DNA of 64,000 nucleotides from Valencia hispanica. Taxonomy: Eukaryota; Chordata; Actinopteri; Cyprinodontiformes; Valenciidae. The stretch lies in contig OY747705.1 in NCBI GenBank assembly GCA_963556495.2, positions 39,189,298 through 39,253,297 on the forward strand, read 5' to 3'. Shown here piece after piece: positions 28,001 to 35,279 of the stretch. Made by a program: the position numbers and the translations under genes. The notes under the pieces are model-generated. The model did not search any database. It worked only from the letters and a program-made list of their open reading frames with translations, and had not been told where the DNA came from. How positions within the stretch are numbered: position 1 is the stretch's first letter; the number at the start of each line of letters is the position of its first letter.

Positions 28001-29966
28001 TCCCTCAACCTGGGGCTCCATGCAGGATGTCACCGTTTGGGGTATACATGATCTTGAGAACGGTGAGGAAACAGCCCAGGACTACACAGGGGGAACTGGT
28101 CAATGACTGGAAGAAAGCTGGGACCACAGTAACAAAGGTTACTATTAGTAACACACTACGTCATCATGGATTAAAATCCTGCTGGTCCCCCTGTTTAAGC
28201 TAGCACATGTCCAGGCTCGTCTAAAGTTTGCCAGAGACCATCTGGATGATCCAGAGGATTGGGAGAATGTCATGTGGTCAGATGAGACCAAAGTAGAACT
28301 CTGGTATAAACACCATTCACCGTGTTTGGAGGGGAGAAAATGTTGAGTTGCATCCAAAGAACGCCATACCCGCTGTGAAGCATGGGGGTGGAAACATTAT
28401 GCTTTGGGGCTGCTTTTCTGCAAAAGGGACAGGACGACTGATCCGTATGAAGGAAAGGTTGAATGGAGCCATGTATCATGAGATTTTAGACAAAAACCTC
28501 CTTCCATCAGTGAGAGCATTGAAGATGAAACATAGCTAAATCTTCCAGCATGACAATGATCCCAAACACACTGTCGGGGCAACAAGAAGTGTCTACGTAA
28601 AAACCATTTCAAGGTTCTGGTCTGGCCTAGCCAGTCTCCAGACCTCAATCCAATAGAGAATCTATATGGAGGGAGTTGAAAGTCTGTGTTGCCTAGCAAA
28701 AGCCCCAAAACATCCCAGCTCTAGAGACGGTCTGCATGGAAGAATGGGCCAAAGTACCAGCTACAGTGTGTGAAAACTTGAAGACCTACAGGAAATGATT
28801 GGTCTCTGTCATTGCCAACCAAGATTACTTTACAAAGTATTGAAGTGAACTTTTGTTATCGGCCAAATACTAAACTTCTGCACCAATATACAAATAAAAT
28901 TCTTAAAATCATACAATGTGATTTCCTGGATTTTTTTTTTTTACATTGTGTCTCTCACAGTTGAAGTGTACCTATGATGAAAATTACAGACCCCTCTCAT
29001 CTTTTTAAGTGGGACAACATGGACAAATCGGTGGCTGCCAAATACTTCTTTGCTCAAGTGTAGGTGACTTGCAGTGTGCACCAACAAGCGGGGAAGGAGC
29101 AGTTCTGCTCCTGATAGCTCCAGCACTTTCTCTGACATCTCATTTGAAAGACTTCAAACTGTAGATCATGTATATGGAAACATTTAATGGCTGTAAAACT
29201 GTAACTTGTTATTGTTGGTTTGTCTTAGTATCTGTAAACAGCCCATGCCTAGTACCTTCTTTTACCAGCACACTAATTTGTGTAATTTGAATTCTGCATG
29301 TATTAGTTTCAGAAATTAAAATTATAATCCTATGCATTTTCCTCTACCTGATATTAAAAAAAATTAATGCCCCTCTAAAAAAAAGTTGACATTTAAATGT
29401 ATTTTTCAATGCTAAAATGTCCTGTTTTAAACTAAATGGTCTTCTTTTATTTTAACTGCTAGGTGGAATGTCCTCAAAATTTTTGTCAGATGTTATATGT
29501 CAGAATATGAGTAGGTCAACTCAATTGGATTTTTGCTGTGTGCAGGGGTGGAGGTCTGGGCCTCGTCCTCGCTAGTGCAGGCTTCGGGATGCTCACCGCC
29601 CCCATCATGGAGCTTCACAACCAAAAGGGCTACTTCCTGCATCACGTGATCTTCGCCTGCTGCACCCTGCTGTGCATCATCTGCCTGCTGCTGCTGCCGG
29701 AGCCGCGGGGTCAGCCACTGCCAGAGAGCCTGGCTGACGGTGAGACCTTCACTCGTCAGACCCTGCTCCATCCCGGGGAGCAGCATCTCCTCCTCGTCAA
29801 GTATGAAAGGGACTACTCGCGTGTGCACGACACGCCGTTACATCTCACAGCCACAGGGGGCGCCACGGCGGCGGTAGCCACCGCTCTGGCAGCGGTACCT
29901 GCCTCGTATGCTCTTGCAACTGGTGGTGAGGTGATTGGTACTTGTGCCATAGCAAACGGGGTATGA
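991..29966 (+). CDS. slc22a23: Solute carrier family 22 member 23 (orphan SLC22 transporter), C-terminal 493 codons
   Basis: Member of the major facilitator superfamily, SLC22 (organic ion transporter) family; SLC22A23 has no firmly established substrate and acts in the membrane. Nine exons join in one frame with GT-AG borders: 991-1094, 3410-3564, 16647-16833, 18889-19016, 19467-19569, 19756-19982, 21560-21592, 21690-21813, 29546-29966 (stop TGA 29964-29966). The product runs from the TM2 region to the C-terminus: MADWFGRHPV (MFS motif-A position) across the first junction, [10 protein letters not shown] in the central loop, [36 protein letters not shown], and [10 protein letters not shown] before the last exon. 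The match to vertebrate SLC22A23 is close throughout. The human protein is 686 aa, so about 190 N-terminal residues (start codon, TM1 and extracellular loop) should lie upstream of the window. The exon structure is intact and only introns carry mobile elements. The 3' end faces psmg4. Confidence 0.96.
2058..2101. repeat. 22-bp unit repeated twice
   Basis: CCAGACTTTTGGTCAGGTTA occurs twice with a period of 22 bp. Confidence 0.85.
2393..2417. repeat. (CT)n microsatellite
   Basis: Uninterrupted CT dinucleotides within an intron. Confidence 0.85.
2486..2880 (-). mobile_element. Decayed L2/Rex1-like LINE 3' end, antisense
   Basis: Matches the better preserved copy at 24064-24818 in order and orientation: GTGCTTTACATGAT near 2520, ATGGGTTTCTAG near 2641, CTGTTCCAAATTAGAGGAGC near 2704. 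It belongs to the same family as the LINE at the right edge of the window. Confidence 0.6.
3410..3564 (+). CDS. slc22a23: slc22a23 coding exon, TM3-TM4
   Basis: The acceptor follows a CT-rich tract (TTTCCAAG at 3409); donor GTAAGT at 3565. It encodes [15 protein letters not shown], then [18 protein letters not shown]. Together with the previous exon it forms the MFS motif-A loop. Confidence 0.94.
3820..4210. mobile_element. DNA-transposon remnant
   Basis: Starts GTGACAAAGTATTTGCCACT and continues with ATCAAAACGATTAAAATCAG and AGATAACCTGAGTAAA. The same end sequences recur near 30430 and 31400-31500, and related text is at 15060-15350. This marks a dispersed non-autonomous family; the superfamily is not determined. 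Confidence 0.5.
6296..7452. mobile_element. 1157-bp non-autonomous hAT-type element
   Basis: Both ends read TAGGGATGGGCAT inward and continue into ATTAATCGAT-rich subterminal repeats. The element is flanked by an exact 8-bp direct repeat CTCCTTTA (6288-6295 and 7453-7460), the target duplication length of hAT elements. No transposase frame is recognisable inside. Confidence 0.88.
7999..8785. mobile_element. 787-bp hAT-type MITE
   Basis: Terminal inverted repeats CAGAGGTGTCAA and TTGACACCTCTG. Subterminal motifs such as TACTCAAGTAAAAGTA and CTACTCAAGTAAGGTA are typical of fish hAT MITEs. The flanks GGGTTTTG and GTGTTTTA are an imperfect 8-bp target duplication. Confidence 0.75.
9330..10665 (+). 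mobile_element. Tc1-like transposon, 5'-damaged
   Basis: The 3' end has a family terminal repeat (CAAGCTTCATCTG followed by TA at 10666-10667). The matching 5' terminal repeat is not visible, so the left border is approximate. It contains the broken transposase described separately. Confidence 0.75.
9427..10484 (+). pseudogene. Tc1-like transposase pseudogene
   Basis: An N-terminal piece reading [20 protein letters not shown] starts at 9429 and hits a stop near 9491. The C-terminal two thirds is open as one frame from 9741 to 10484 (247 codons). It keeps [37 protein letters not shown] and [14 protein letters not shown]. The stretch with the first catalytic Asp appears deleted before ENQGP, and the third acidic residue is Asp where the family has Glu (NPIE). 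It is therefore unlikely to be active. Confidence 0.8.
12780..13560 (+). mobile_element. Decayed LINE reverse-transcriptase remnant
   Basis: Sense-strand traces in order: [13 protein letters not shown] at about 12793, KNLGVILNN near 13055 and [11 protein letters not shown] near 13465. These correspond to GVPQGS, the LGV block and LIQNAAAR of the L2/Rex1-like elements elsewhere in the window. Many stops. Confidence 0.55.
14510..14872 (+). mobile_element. LINE 3' UTR and tail
   Basis: Near-copy of 58950-59330: TCGTGGCAGATGGCCGCTCC, TACATGCTTGCTCAGTATGA, CTGCTGGGATTCCTTAAATA, then GTCTTGAGATGCCATCTG and a final ACATAAATAAACTGAACTG. Confidence 0.8.
15060..15350. mobile_element. DNA-transposon fragment
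   Basis: Contains TCCAAATCAACCGGGCCGAG followed by AAAAAGTAATTGCATCCT, the same end-type sequence as the family at 3820 and 30412. Only one end is recognised. Confidence 0.4.
15600..15800 (-). mobile_element. Decayed LINE C-terminal fragment
   Basis: On the minus strand this reads [19 protein letters not shown] with flanking partial matches, the basic GRPKxRxxD motif near the C-terminus of RTE-like retrotransposon proteins. No intact frame. Confidence 0.45.
16647..16833 (+). CDS. slc22a23: slc22a23 coding exon, TM5-TM6
   Basis: Acceptor TTATTTAG, donor GTGAGT at 16834. It encodes [11 protein letters not shown] and then a hydrophobic stretch ending in [10 protein letters not shown]. It is separated from the previous exon by a 13.1-kb intron, the largest of the gene in this window. 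Confidence 0.94.
16834..18888 (+). other. slc22a23 intron (2.1 kb), no gene seen
   Basis: A/T-rich with a poly(A) run at 17096-17111. TTTTCTAGTCATTC occurs near 17576 and again near 17991, hinting at an old internal duplication. No exon or clear mobile element. Confidence 0.5.
18889..19016 (+). CDS. slc22a23: slc22a23 coding exon, central cytosolic loop
   Basis: Acceptor ATCTGCAG, donor GTGAAG at 19017. It carries [19 protein letters not shown], the SLC22 PES-x-RWL signature region with Leu at the variable position. Confidence 0.95.
19467..19569 (+). CDS. slc22a23: slc22a23 coding exon, loop into TM7
   Basis: Acceptor TACCAG, donor GTAAGT at 19570. It encodes [13 protein letters not shown], then [14 protein letters not shown]; the joined codon at the 3' border gives Ser. 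Confidence 0.95.
19756..19982 (+). CDS. slc22a23: slc22a23 coding exon, TM7-TM9
   Basis: Acceptor TATGCAG, donor GTGAGT at 19983. It encodes [15 protein letters not shown], an extracellular segment with [16 protein letters not shown], and GRRGGLL followed by [12 protein letters not shown]. It is the largest internal exon (227 bp). Confidence 0.95.
19983..21559 (+). other. slc22a23 intron with minisatellite
   Basis: Contains the 22-bp minisatellite (20510-20790); otherwise A/T-rich with no supported exon. Confidence 0.5.
20510..20790. repeat. Decayed 22-bp minisatellite
   Basis: TACTTACAAGTTACTTTGGCAG-like units in tandem: the two central units (about 20652-20695) are nearly identical, and flanking units keep the TTACAAGTTA core with substitutions and length changes. 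Confidence 0.75.
21560..21592 (+). CDS. slc22a23: slc22a23 33-nt microexon
   Basis: Acceptor GATTCCAG, donor GTACAA at 21593. It encodes [10 protein letters not shown] between the TM9 region and the next loop, keeping phase 1 on both sides, so skipping it would keep the frame. A 97-bp intron follows. IGKYS matches the SLC22A23 sequence at this point. Confidence 0.88.
21690..21813 (+). CDS. slc22a23: slc22a23 coding exon, TM10-TM11
   Basis: Acceptor TTTTGACAG after a T-tract, donor GTGAGT at 21814. It encodes [18 protein letters not shown] and [11 protein letters not shown]. The last motif is the SLC22 AExxPTVIR signature, completed across the intron. Confidence 0.95.
21938..23213 (-). mobile_element. 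L2/Rex1-like LINE, 5'-truncated and internally deleted
   Basis: Reading the minus strand, 23209-22568 is an open 213-codon frame starting [20 protein letters not shown], the linker between endonuclease and RT. Next comes a short piece with [19 protein letters not shown]. Then the sequence jumps to the 3' UTR (22330-21938), which ends in the CAATTCAATTCAG tail. The RT core is absent. It lies in the last slc22a23 intron, antisense to the gene. Confidence 0.85.
23802..25256. mobile_element. hAT-type element interrupted by a LINE
   Basis: The left part begins GTGGGTAGAGTACCC, with ATTCAAGTAGGAGTAG and CAAGTATTGAGTAACT. The right part carries TTTACTTAAGAGTAGCAATA and TTCAAGTAAAATTAAAGT and ends near ATCCCACCT. 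These halves are the two subterminal regions of one fish hAT family. The LINE at 24064-24818 lies between them. Borders are approximate. Confidence 0.55.
24064..24818 (-). mobile_element. L2/Rex1-like LINE 3' portion, antisense
   Basis: The minus strand encodes a 70-codon frame (24487-24275) starting [20 protein letters not shown] and ending [13 protein letters not shown], preceded by decayed RT text ([16 protein letters not shown]). The same family as the LINE at 61825-64000, which breaks off at LLSWYQPP exactly where this frame begins. Confidence 0.85.
25867..26467. mobile_element. 601-bp Tc1/mariner-type MITE
   Basis: Long terminal inverted repeats start CAGTGAGGAAC and end GTTCCTCACTG, flanked by TA on both sides (25865-25866, 26468-26469). 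The inverted arms run through the CCCACTTAGAAATTATGGAG region. On the minus strand at 26127 a relic reads [17 protein letters not shown], the start of a Tc1-type transposase, so it is an internal-deletion derivative. Confidence 0.88.
27500..29060 (+). mobile_element. 1561-bp Tc1-like transposon (dead)
   Basis: Left end CAGTGGGGCAAAAAAATT. The right end reads inward CACTTGAGCAAAGAAGTATT, with TA at 29061-29062. Both arms share TTGGCAGCCAC and a TGTCCCACTT block. The length fits a full Tc1 element. The left TA flank is mutated to CA. Confidence 0.88.
27856..28800 (+). pseudogene. Tc1-like transposase pseudogene
   Basis: Starts [20 protein letters not shown], with a helix-turn-helix region ([18 protein letters not shown]). 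Then come shifts: [20 protein letters not shown] with WSDETK near 28280, [20 protein letters not shown] at about 28384, [10 protein letters not shown] near 28543 and SPDLNPIEN near 28637. All three catalytic blocks are visible but lie in different frames with stops between them. Confidence 0.88.
29546..29966 (+). CDS. slc22a23: slc22a23 last coding exon
   Basis: Acceptor GTGTGCAG at 29545. It encodes [19 protein letters not shown], then [16 protein letters not shown] (final TM pair), and a cytosolic tail with an alanine-rich stretch that ends IANGV before TGA. GC content is clearly above that of the flanking introns. Confidence 0.95.
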
Positions 29967-30347
29967 GCATCACAGCAATAGTCTTCTACTGTGCAAATAA
30001 CTAATGCAGTGATAACGAGATCCAAGATGTGATCAAGTGTTTTAGGGGAAAAGGGAAGAAAAATTTTTTTCAGACAAACTAGATGAACTGCTGTTATGGC
30101 GTAGTGAGGTTTGAGATGACAATGATAACAAGCTTGTGTACCGTCTAGTGACAATGATTCATTCAGGAGTTGCCAAAAAATATTGTATGGACCTGGTTTA
30201 TCTGAAGTCAAGAGTGTGACGATGGTGATTTTCCTGTGCTGCTGAAAGTAAGCGGACACAGGGAAGTAAACCAACAGCAGATTAACTTTGTGAGTTTTGT
30301 GTTTGTAGTTTTGACTTGTTGAAACATGATAATTCTGGACCATTTTC

Positions 30348-30394
30348 AGTGGGCCCAAATAGTTCCTACGTGTGGAAAACTATTTGGGCCCACT
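30348..30394 (+). other. Perfect 17-bp hairpin in slc22a23 3' UTR
   Basis: AGTGGGCCCAAATAGTT (30348-30364) and its exact reverse complement (30378-30394) flank a 13-nt loop. It would form in the mRNA if the 3' UTR extends this far. Confidence 0.85.
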
Positions 30395-30411
30395 TCTGGT
30401 TATGCTTTTTG

Positions 30412-31520
30412 ATGAATTTTCAAGTCAAAGATAACCTAAGTAAATACAAAATGATTTTTTCATAAAATTATTTTGATTTATCAAGTGAAAAAAAGCTAAT
30501 CAAACCAACCAGGCCCTTTCTGAAAAGGTATTTGCCCTGTAAATTATCTATCTGTTGTTGTAAAGAACTTCTGGCCCACTTTTCTCTGAATTGTTTCAGT
30601 TCAGTACAACTGGATGGTTTTCAATTGCAAAAGGCCTACTTAAGTTCATACTAAAGCTTCTCAGGCAGATTGCAGTCTAAACTGACTTAGTCACATCAAT
30701 TCAATTTATTTTTAGGGGGATGGGGTGGGGCTGTAACCCAGCTGATCTTGACCTTAAAGTCAGAGAAAGAAAGCTGAGCATCTGTTAATTGGCATTAAAC
30801 TCTGGTAGTTTAATGCATCCGTATTCATGGTTCCGTCAATTCATTATTGTGCTATAATCAAGATGTTTTATTTTGGGAATATCAGATAGCTTTTCTGTGT
30901 TATTTTTGATCAGTAGGTTTTGCCATGAAACTCTTCCATAGATGTCTCTTTGGCCCAGCCTCCTTTTAAATGTTGCATGATGACCACAGAGGTCTGTCTG
31001 CAGTGCTTTCAGATGTTGCTCTGGGGTATTTTGTGAGCTCCTGATGTGCTCTTTGAGTAATTTTGGTCAGCCAGCCATTACTGTTCAATGTTTTCTCCAT
31101 TTGTGGATCATGTGGTTATCTGGTATCCCAAAATCTTAGAACTGACTTTATTACCCTTTCCATAGCCATAGTTGTCAATCAATTTGTGAATTTCTTTAGA
31201 TTGGGTCAGTATGGGTTGCTTGTTTTTATATCTTTTAGCCCTCTTCATGCTTTCAGACTTTTCTTAAAGTCAGTCATTTTACAGTTCTAAAGCTAATCAA
31301 GCTTGGTGAAATTGAACTCAACATTCAGAAAAAGGTCAATAATCATAGCTAACTATTTAATAAAGTGAAAGACTACCTTTATATATGAAATCATTTGAAA
31401 AGTGAATTTTACTCAGGTTATCTTTGATATTAAACTTGCTTGATGACTTAATCTCTAAGTGTGACAAAAAAGCAAAAACAAGAAATCTGTAAAGGGGCAA
31501 ATTGTTTTTTTTTTCACATT
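30412..31520. mobile_element. Decayed DNA transposon in slc22a23 3' UTR
   Basis: Left part has AAGATAACCTAAGTAAATAC and ACCAACCAGGCCCTTTCTGA. The right part is its inverted counterpart (TTTTACTCAGGTTATCTTTG, then GTGTGACAAAAAAGC). Same family as 3820-4210 and 15060-15350. No intact transposase. Confidence 0.55.
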
Positions 31521-32556
31521 ATTTTGCACTAAATGTCAAAGACACAATCAAGTGTTTGTGAATTATTAGCCAATATGTAAAAAGTCCAGGCCTAATCCAA
31601 CTCATTTTGTTTTTTTTTTGCATGAAAGGGCACAAATGGTTTTAATAGTTTAACACATGTTCCTCCTACCTTTCATTTTTGTTCACTAATTGAAGGCCAT
31701 TTGTGGCACTTTATCCTCAGAGGTGCGGTCGACGTAGACGCCGATCTTTAAATAAATACTGCTGTCAGGGGGACGTATGATGGTTGTTAGACGTTACGAA
31801 CAGCCGGAGACCACATCAGACTTTTACGTGTAGCCTTTTGAGACTTGACGAGACAAATCTGAGAGCTGAACAGATATTAGGGCGGAGTTCTGCTGTATGT
31901 CTAAATGATGTATCTCAGAATTTTAATGGCTTTATCTCAATGGCTGTTTTTTTTTTTTTTTTTTTCAGATTTAAGGTGAGATGTAACTGAAGAAATCCAG
32001 TATTTATTTTTTAATGATGCCAAGGGCAAACATGTTGCTTGAAGAACCTCCTTAATTAGCAAATATTTCCACTAGTTTTCACTGTCATTTCCACTACAGT
32101 TGTCGTTCTCTGTACTTTAGTATTGTTATAATCCTGCTGTTTCTATGTTTAACAGATAGAAAGCACAATAAATTAGTTTTTTTTTAAATAAAGGCGTGTG
32201 AAGATTAGAGTACAGTCGCTTAGATCTGGCCTAGTTGTAACTGTGAACATTTATACTATGTGAATACCAAGTAGGATTTGTACATGTGCCATTCATTCAT
32301 AATGTATGGATCATGATCTTTAGAAGAACATCGACTAGATGAACCAGCCAACTAATCCAAACAATAATTCAAACCATATTAGTGTTGTATGGGTTTACTG
32401 GTTTGTATATTTAACAGGTAAAGCAATGAAAAAAACAGAAGAAAAAAAACTGTCTCTAATGCTGTTTTTTAAGTGTTATTTTTTTATTAAGATGCATTTG
32501 TACAAAAAGCCATAGGCCTCCATGTTTTGATAATAAACCACTTAATTTATTATGTC

Positions 32557-32562
32557 AATAAA
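32557..32562 (+). terminator. Candidate slc22a23 poly(A) signal AATAAA
   Basis: Canonical hexamer 2.6 kb after the stop codon, with a second AATAAA 25 bp upstream. A GT-rich stretch (GCTTGTGTGT) follows at about 32581, as expected for a downstream element. Confidence 0.55.
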
Positions 32563-32594
32563 AGAACAATGGATGTGATTGCTTGTGTGTTTGA

Positions 32595-32600
32595 TTTATT
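32595..32600 (-). terminator. Candidate psmg4 poly(A) signal AATAAA
   Basis: TTTATT on the + strand reads AATAAA on the minus strand, 76 bp downstream of the psmg4 stop. Cleavage 10-30 nt further on would fall inside the slc22a23 3' end. Confidence 0.55.
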
Positions 32601-32675
32601 TTTAGTTTGGGGAGTTAGGTTGCAGTAGAATAAAAAGTAGGACTCGTTATCTGTCCTAAAGGGCCGATATGTGCT

Positions 32676-32797
32676 TTAAAAGCTCTCAGCGTGAAGCTCC
32701 AGCTCCCTTTTGATCCGGTTTTCCACCAACAAACTTAGGCTGGAATCTGTCATCGGAAGACTGTAACTGACAAATACTTGCTTTTTGGTCCTTTTTG
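32676..32797 (-). CDS. psmg4: psmg4 exon 3 and stop
   Basis: 122 bp, acceptor CTTCACAG. It encodes KRTKKQVFVSYSLPMTD, then LVENRIKRELELHAESF and TAA. Confidence 0.93.
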
Positions 32798-34596
32798 CTG
32801 TGAAGGAAAGCAGAGAGATGTTTGTTCACACACATCATTAGACAAACTCATTGGCTATTGTCCAAAATATTAGACTGACTATCTGAGATAATAAAACATT
32901 TGGTATTTAGATTAAGACTTTTTTTAAAGTGACTTATATTTAAAGCTGTACTAATCAAAAACATTACTAAATCAAAGATGAGGTGGGAATGCACTCTAGG
33001 AAACATGAGCGAATTAGGCAGACATGAAAAAAAAAAGTGTAGATCCTAATATAGACAAAAAGGTTTCAGTGTTTCTTTGTTGTAACAATGCTTCTTTTGC
33101 AATTATTTTATGAAGTTGATTGATTTGTAAGGAAATGCATTTGTAGTTTGAGCAGCAGACTTTAGTATTTGGGTTGCACAAGAAAAAAAACGGACTCTTG
33201 TTTGGTGTTGATTGGATTATTTGTTAACATTAACAACATATTCATTCAACAAGTAGTGCAACTTTTAGGGGTTTTGGAGACTTCTTTTAGCTTCTTGCAG
33301 TCTGCTTTCAGAGTGAATTTGATTGGACGGCCAGACCTGAGCATGATGACAGTTTTGAATTTTCCTCCACTTGAAGACTATTTTCCATACAGTAGAATGG
33401 CTGATTTAAAATGTGCTTGATCCTTTAAATCTTTTACTTGTCTAATAAGCTCTTACGATCTTTTTTCCAAAGGCATCAGACAGATCTTTTAATCTCACTC
33501 CAACAGTCAGGAGGACACCAAGCTTGGAGGTTTAAACAGGGTAAAGCTACATTAAAATGCTGAGTAACAATGTTGTGATGTGCATCTTATTTGATCCCTG
33601 TGTGCAGTTTTCGCCATTTAAAGAAAGAACAAACACAGTAGTTCCCTTCTAAGTTGCTCACCAGAAGATGCATTGCTTTTGTTAGTTTCTAAAAAAAAAT
33701 AAAAATTTAAAAAGGTATTTTCTTCAAGTCACATTCTTTACTTGAATCAATTGAACGTCTTAGAATTATTTAATTTTATATTTAAAAATCCAAACACGTT
33801 AGAAAAGCACAGGCTGTCAGTATCACTGCTGTTATACATTTGGTAAATTATGAATTATTCCTCAAATTGTGGTTGTTTAATCCTTACTTAAGTCAATGCC
33901 TTATTGGGGTTTCTAAATGTGATGGGTATATGGTTAGAAAACTGCATCAGTATCGATGTCAATATTTTCAGTTTTGAAAGAACTTGAAACATCACAGCTG
34001 CAAATGCTGTTAAGTATCATTTTTACAATTCTCTTAAAGAGCAAAACTATATTGGATCATTTTAAAACATTTGTTATTATCCAGCTAAAAAAATAGCTTA
34101 AAGGTAAATAATCACCAGTGCTGGAGATCTCCTGTTGCCTAATATAAGTTTTAACTCTTAGATTAATAGCTGTGAAAAGTAACATTGTGATAAAACATAA
34201 ATTCATATTGTGCATTACCTAGTCTCTGTGCCAAAGAGTTTGCTGCGGTATTGGACGGATCCCCCATCACCAAAGTCGATAAAGGCATTGGATCCTGAAC
34301 AACACAAAAAACCATATTTGATATGAAAGCAACATTTTCTTCTAAAATGGCTAACAATTAATCTTAGAAATACAAATGAAAAGCAGAAACATGACGGGTG
34401 AATTAACTGATTTGCTCACATATTTGCTGCTCATGGAAACCGCAAGGTTGGACAGAACCGGAGCCGAACCGACCCAAAGGAAGAAGCCGCCGTTCAACTT
34501 CATCACGTGGAAGTGGACGACCTGCTCCAGAATCTTTTCGGAAAAATTATGCACCGAAATTCCTCCGAAGTCCGAACCGTTCAGCATCTCGGTCAT
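32676..34596 (-). CDS. psmg4: Proteasome assembly chaperone 4 (PAC4)
   Basis: PSMG4 is a small chaperone that pairs with PSMG3 and helps assemble the alpha ring of the 20S proteasome. Three exons on the minus strand join in frame: 34596-34420, 34294-34219 and 32797-32676 (stop 32678-32676), giving 124 aa; the human protein is 123 aa. Exon 1 starts MTEMLNGSDFGG and continues into ISVHNFSEKILEQVVHFHVM and FFLWVGSAPVLSNLAVSMSS. Exon 2 begins DPMPLSTLVMGD and ends AQRL. Exon 3 encodes KKQVFVSYSLP, then SLLVENRIKRELELHAESF. The chosen ATG matches the family length; an in-frame ATG further upstream would add 34 unlike residues. The gene converges with slc22a23. Its 5' flank is tandemly duplicated. 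Confidence 0.94.
32798..34218 (-). other. psmg4 intron 2
   Basis: Non-coding, A/T-rich. Around 33250-33410 it holds another fragment (GATTGGACGGCCAGACCTGA and flanks) resembling the inner part of the DNA transposon at 30900-31290. Otherwise nothing recognised. Confidence 0.45.
34219..34294 (-). CDS. psmg4: psmg4 exon 2
   Basis: 76 bp, acceptor GTTGTTCAG, donor GTAATG. It encodes DPMPLSTLVMGDPSNTA and ends AQRL with one base of the next codon. Confidence 0.93.
34420..34596 (-). CDS. psmg4: psmg4 exon 1, coding part
   Basis: 59 codons; donor GTGAGC follows the TAT codon (phase 0). It contains the family-typical HNFSEKILEQVVHFHVMKL and FLWVG. A CCGGAAGT ETS-type site lies on the same strand about 65 bp upstream of the ATG. 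Confidence 0.92.
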
Positions 34597-34720
34597 TTTC
34601 ACGCACTTTGTGTGGCTAACATTTGAAACTGGCGACCCGTGCGAAACAACAGGAGCTACTTCCGGGTTAGAGTGAGGGTAAATGGCAGACCAAAGCAATC
34701 AATTTGAGATGTAGCTGTCT
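34597..34720 (-). promoter_or_regulatory. psmg4: psmg4 5' flank with ETS-type site
   Basis: On the minus strand the motif CCGGAAGT (complement of 34660-34667) precedes the psmg4 start by about 65 bp. CCGGAAGT is the consensus of ETS/GABP factors common in housekeeping promoters. The block lies within the tandemly duplicated segment, and a second copy of the site is at about 35079-35086. Promoter activity is inferred. Confidence 0.45.
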
Positions 34721-35279
34721 GACTCTGGCACAGGGAGCAAGCATGTCAAAACAAACTGTAAAAAATAAAACCATTAACATAGTTTTAAATTTATGTTTTT
34801 TTTATTACCAAAACATGTTAATTGCAGAAAACGATTGTTGTCACCTTTGAAAATATTGAAATTAAATGTTTTGATTAATGTTATAGGCTATACATTTCAG
34901 TAATAAAACAAGCCATGACAATGATTTCCCCACTTACATTTTTTTTGTTGCTTTTTTTCTCACTTAAAGTTTCAATTCATCAAACTAATTTTATTATCAG
35001 ACAAAAAGGAGTTTTCAGATCTGGCTAACATTTGAAACTGGCGACCCGTGCGAAACGACAGGAGCAACTTCCGGGTTAGAGTGAGGAAAATGGCAGACCA
35101 AAGCAATCAATTTGAGATGTAGCTGTCTGACTCTGGCACAGGGAGCAAGCATGTCAAAACAAACTGTAAAAAATAAAACCATTAACATACTTAAATTTTT
35201 TTGTTGCTTTTTTTCTCACTTAATGTTTCAATTCATCAAACTAATTTTATTATCAGACAAAAAGGAGGTTTCAGATCTT
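34613..35279. repeat. Tandem duplication covering the psmg4 5' flank
   Basis: Copy A is 34613-35032, copy B 35032-35279, offset 419 bp. Both begin GGCTAACATTTGAAACTGGC, share CCGGGTTAGAGTGAGG and ATTTGAGATGTAGCTGTCTG, and end TTTCAGATCT, with only scattered mismatches. Copy B lacks about 150 bp present in copy A (about 34782-34931). Copy A adjoins the psmg4 start. Confidence 0.92.

Larger units (their letters stand above)
21814..29545 (+). other. slc22a23 last intron (7.7 kb)
   Basis: Mostly mobile DNA: LINE 21938-23213, hAT copy split by a LINE (23802-25256), Tc1-type MITE 25867-26467 and dead Tc1 27500-29060. The remaining stretches 23220-23800, 25260-25860, 26470-27499 and 29061-29545 are A/T-rich with nothing recognised. 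Confidence 0.6.
29967..32590 (+). other. slc22a23: slc22a23 3' untranslated region (probable extent)
   Basis: Non-coding stretch after the stop. It contains a perfect 17-bp hairpin (30348-30394), a decayed DNA-transposon copy (about 30412-31520), a GC-richer patch near 31725-31880, and AATAAA hexamers at 32168-32173, 32532-32537 and 32557-32562. The last pair is the most likely end because it abuts the opposing psmg4 gene. An earlier end cannot be excluded. Confidence 0.55.

Noticed and set aside
29813..30358. 181-codon minus-strand open frame opposite the end of slc22a23
   Set aside because: Half of it is the antisense of the GC-rich last exon and the rest is 3' UTR. It resembles no family and has no splice or promoter context.
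34376..34675. 99-codon + strand frame
   Set aside because: Antisense shadow of psmg4 exon 1.
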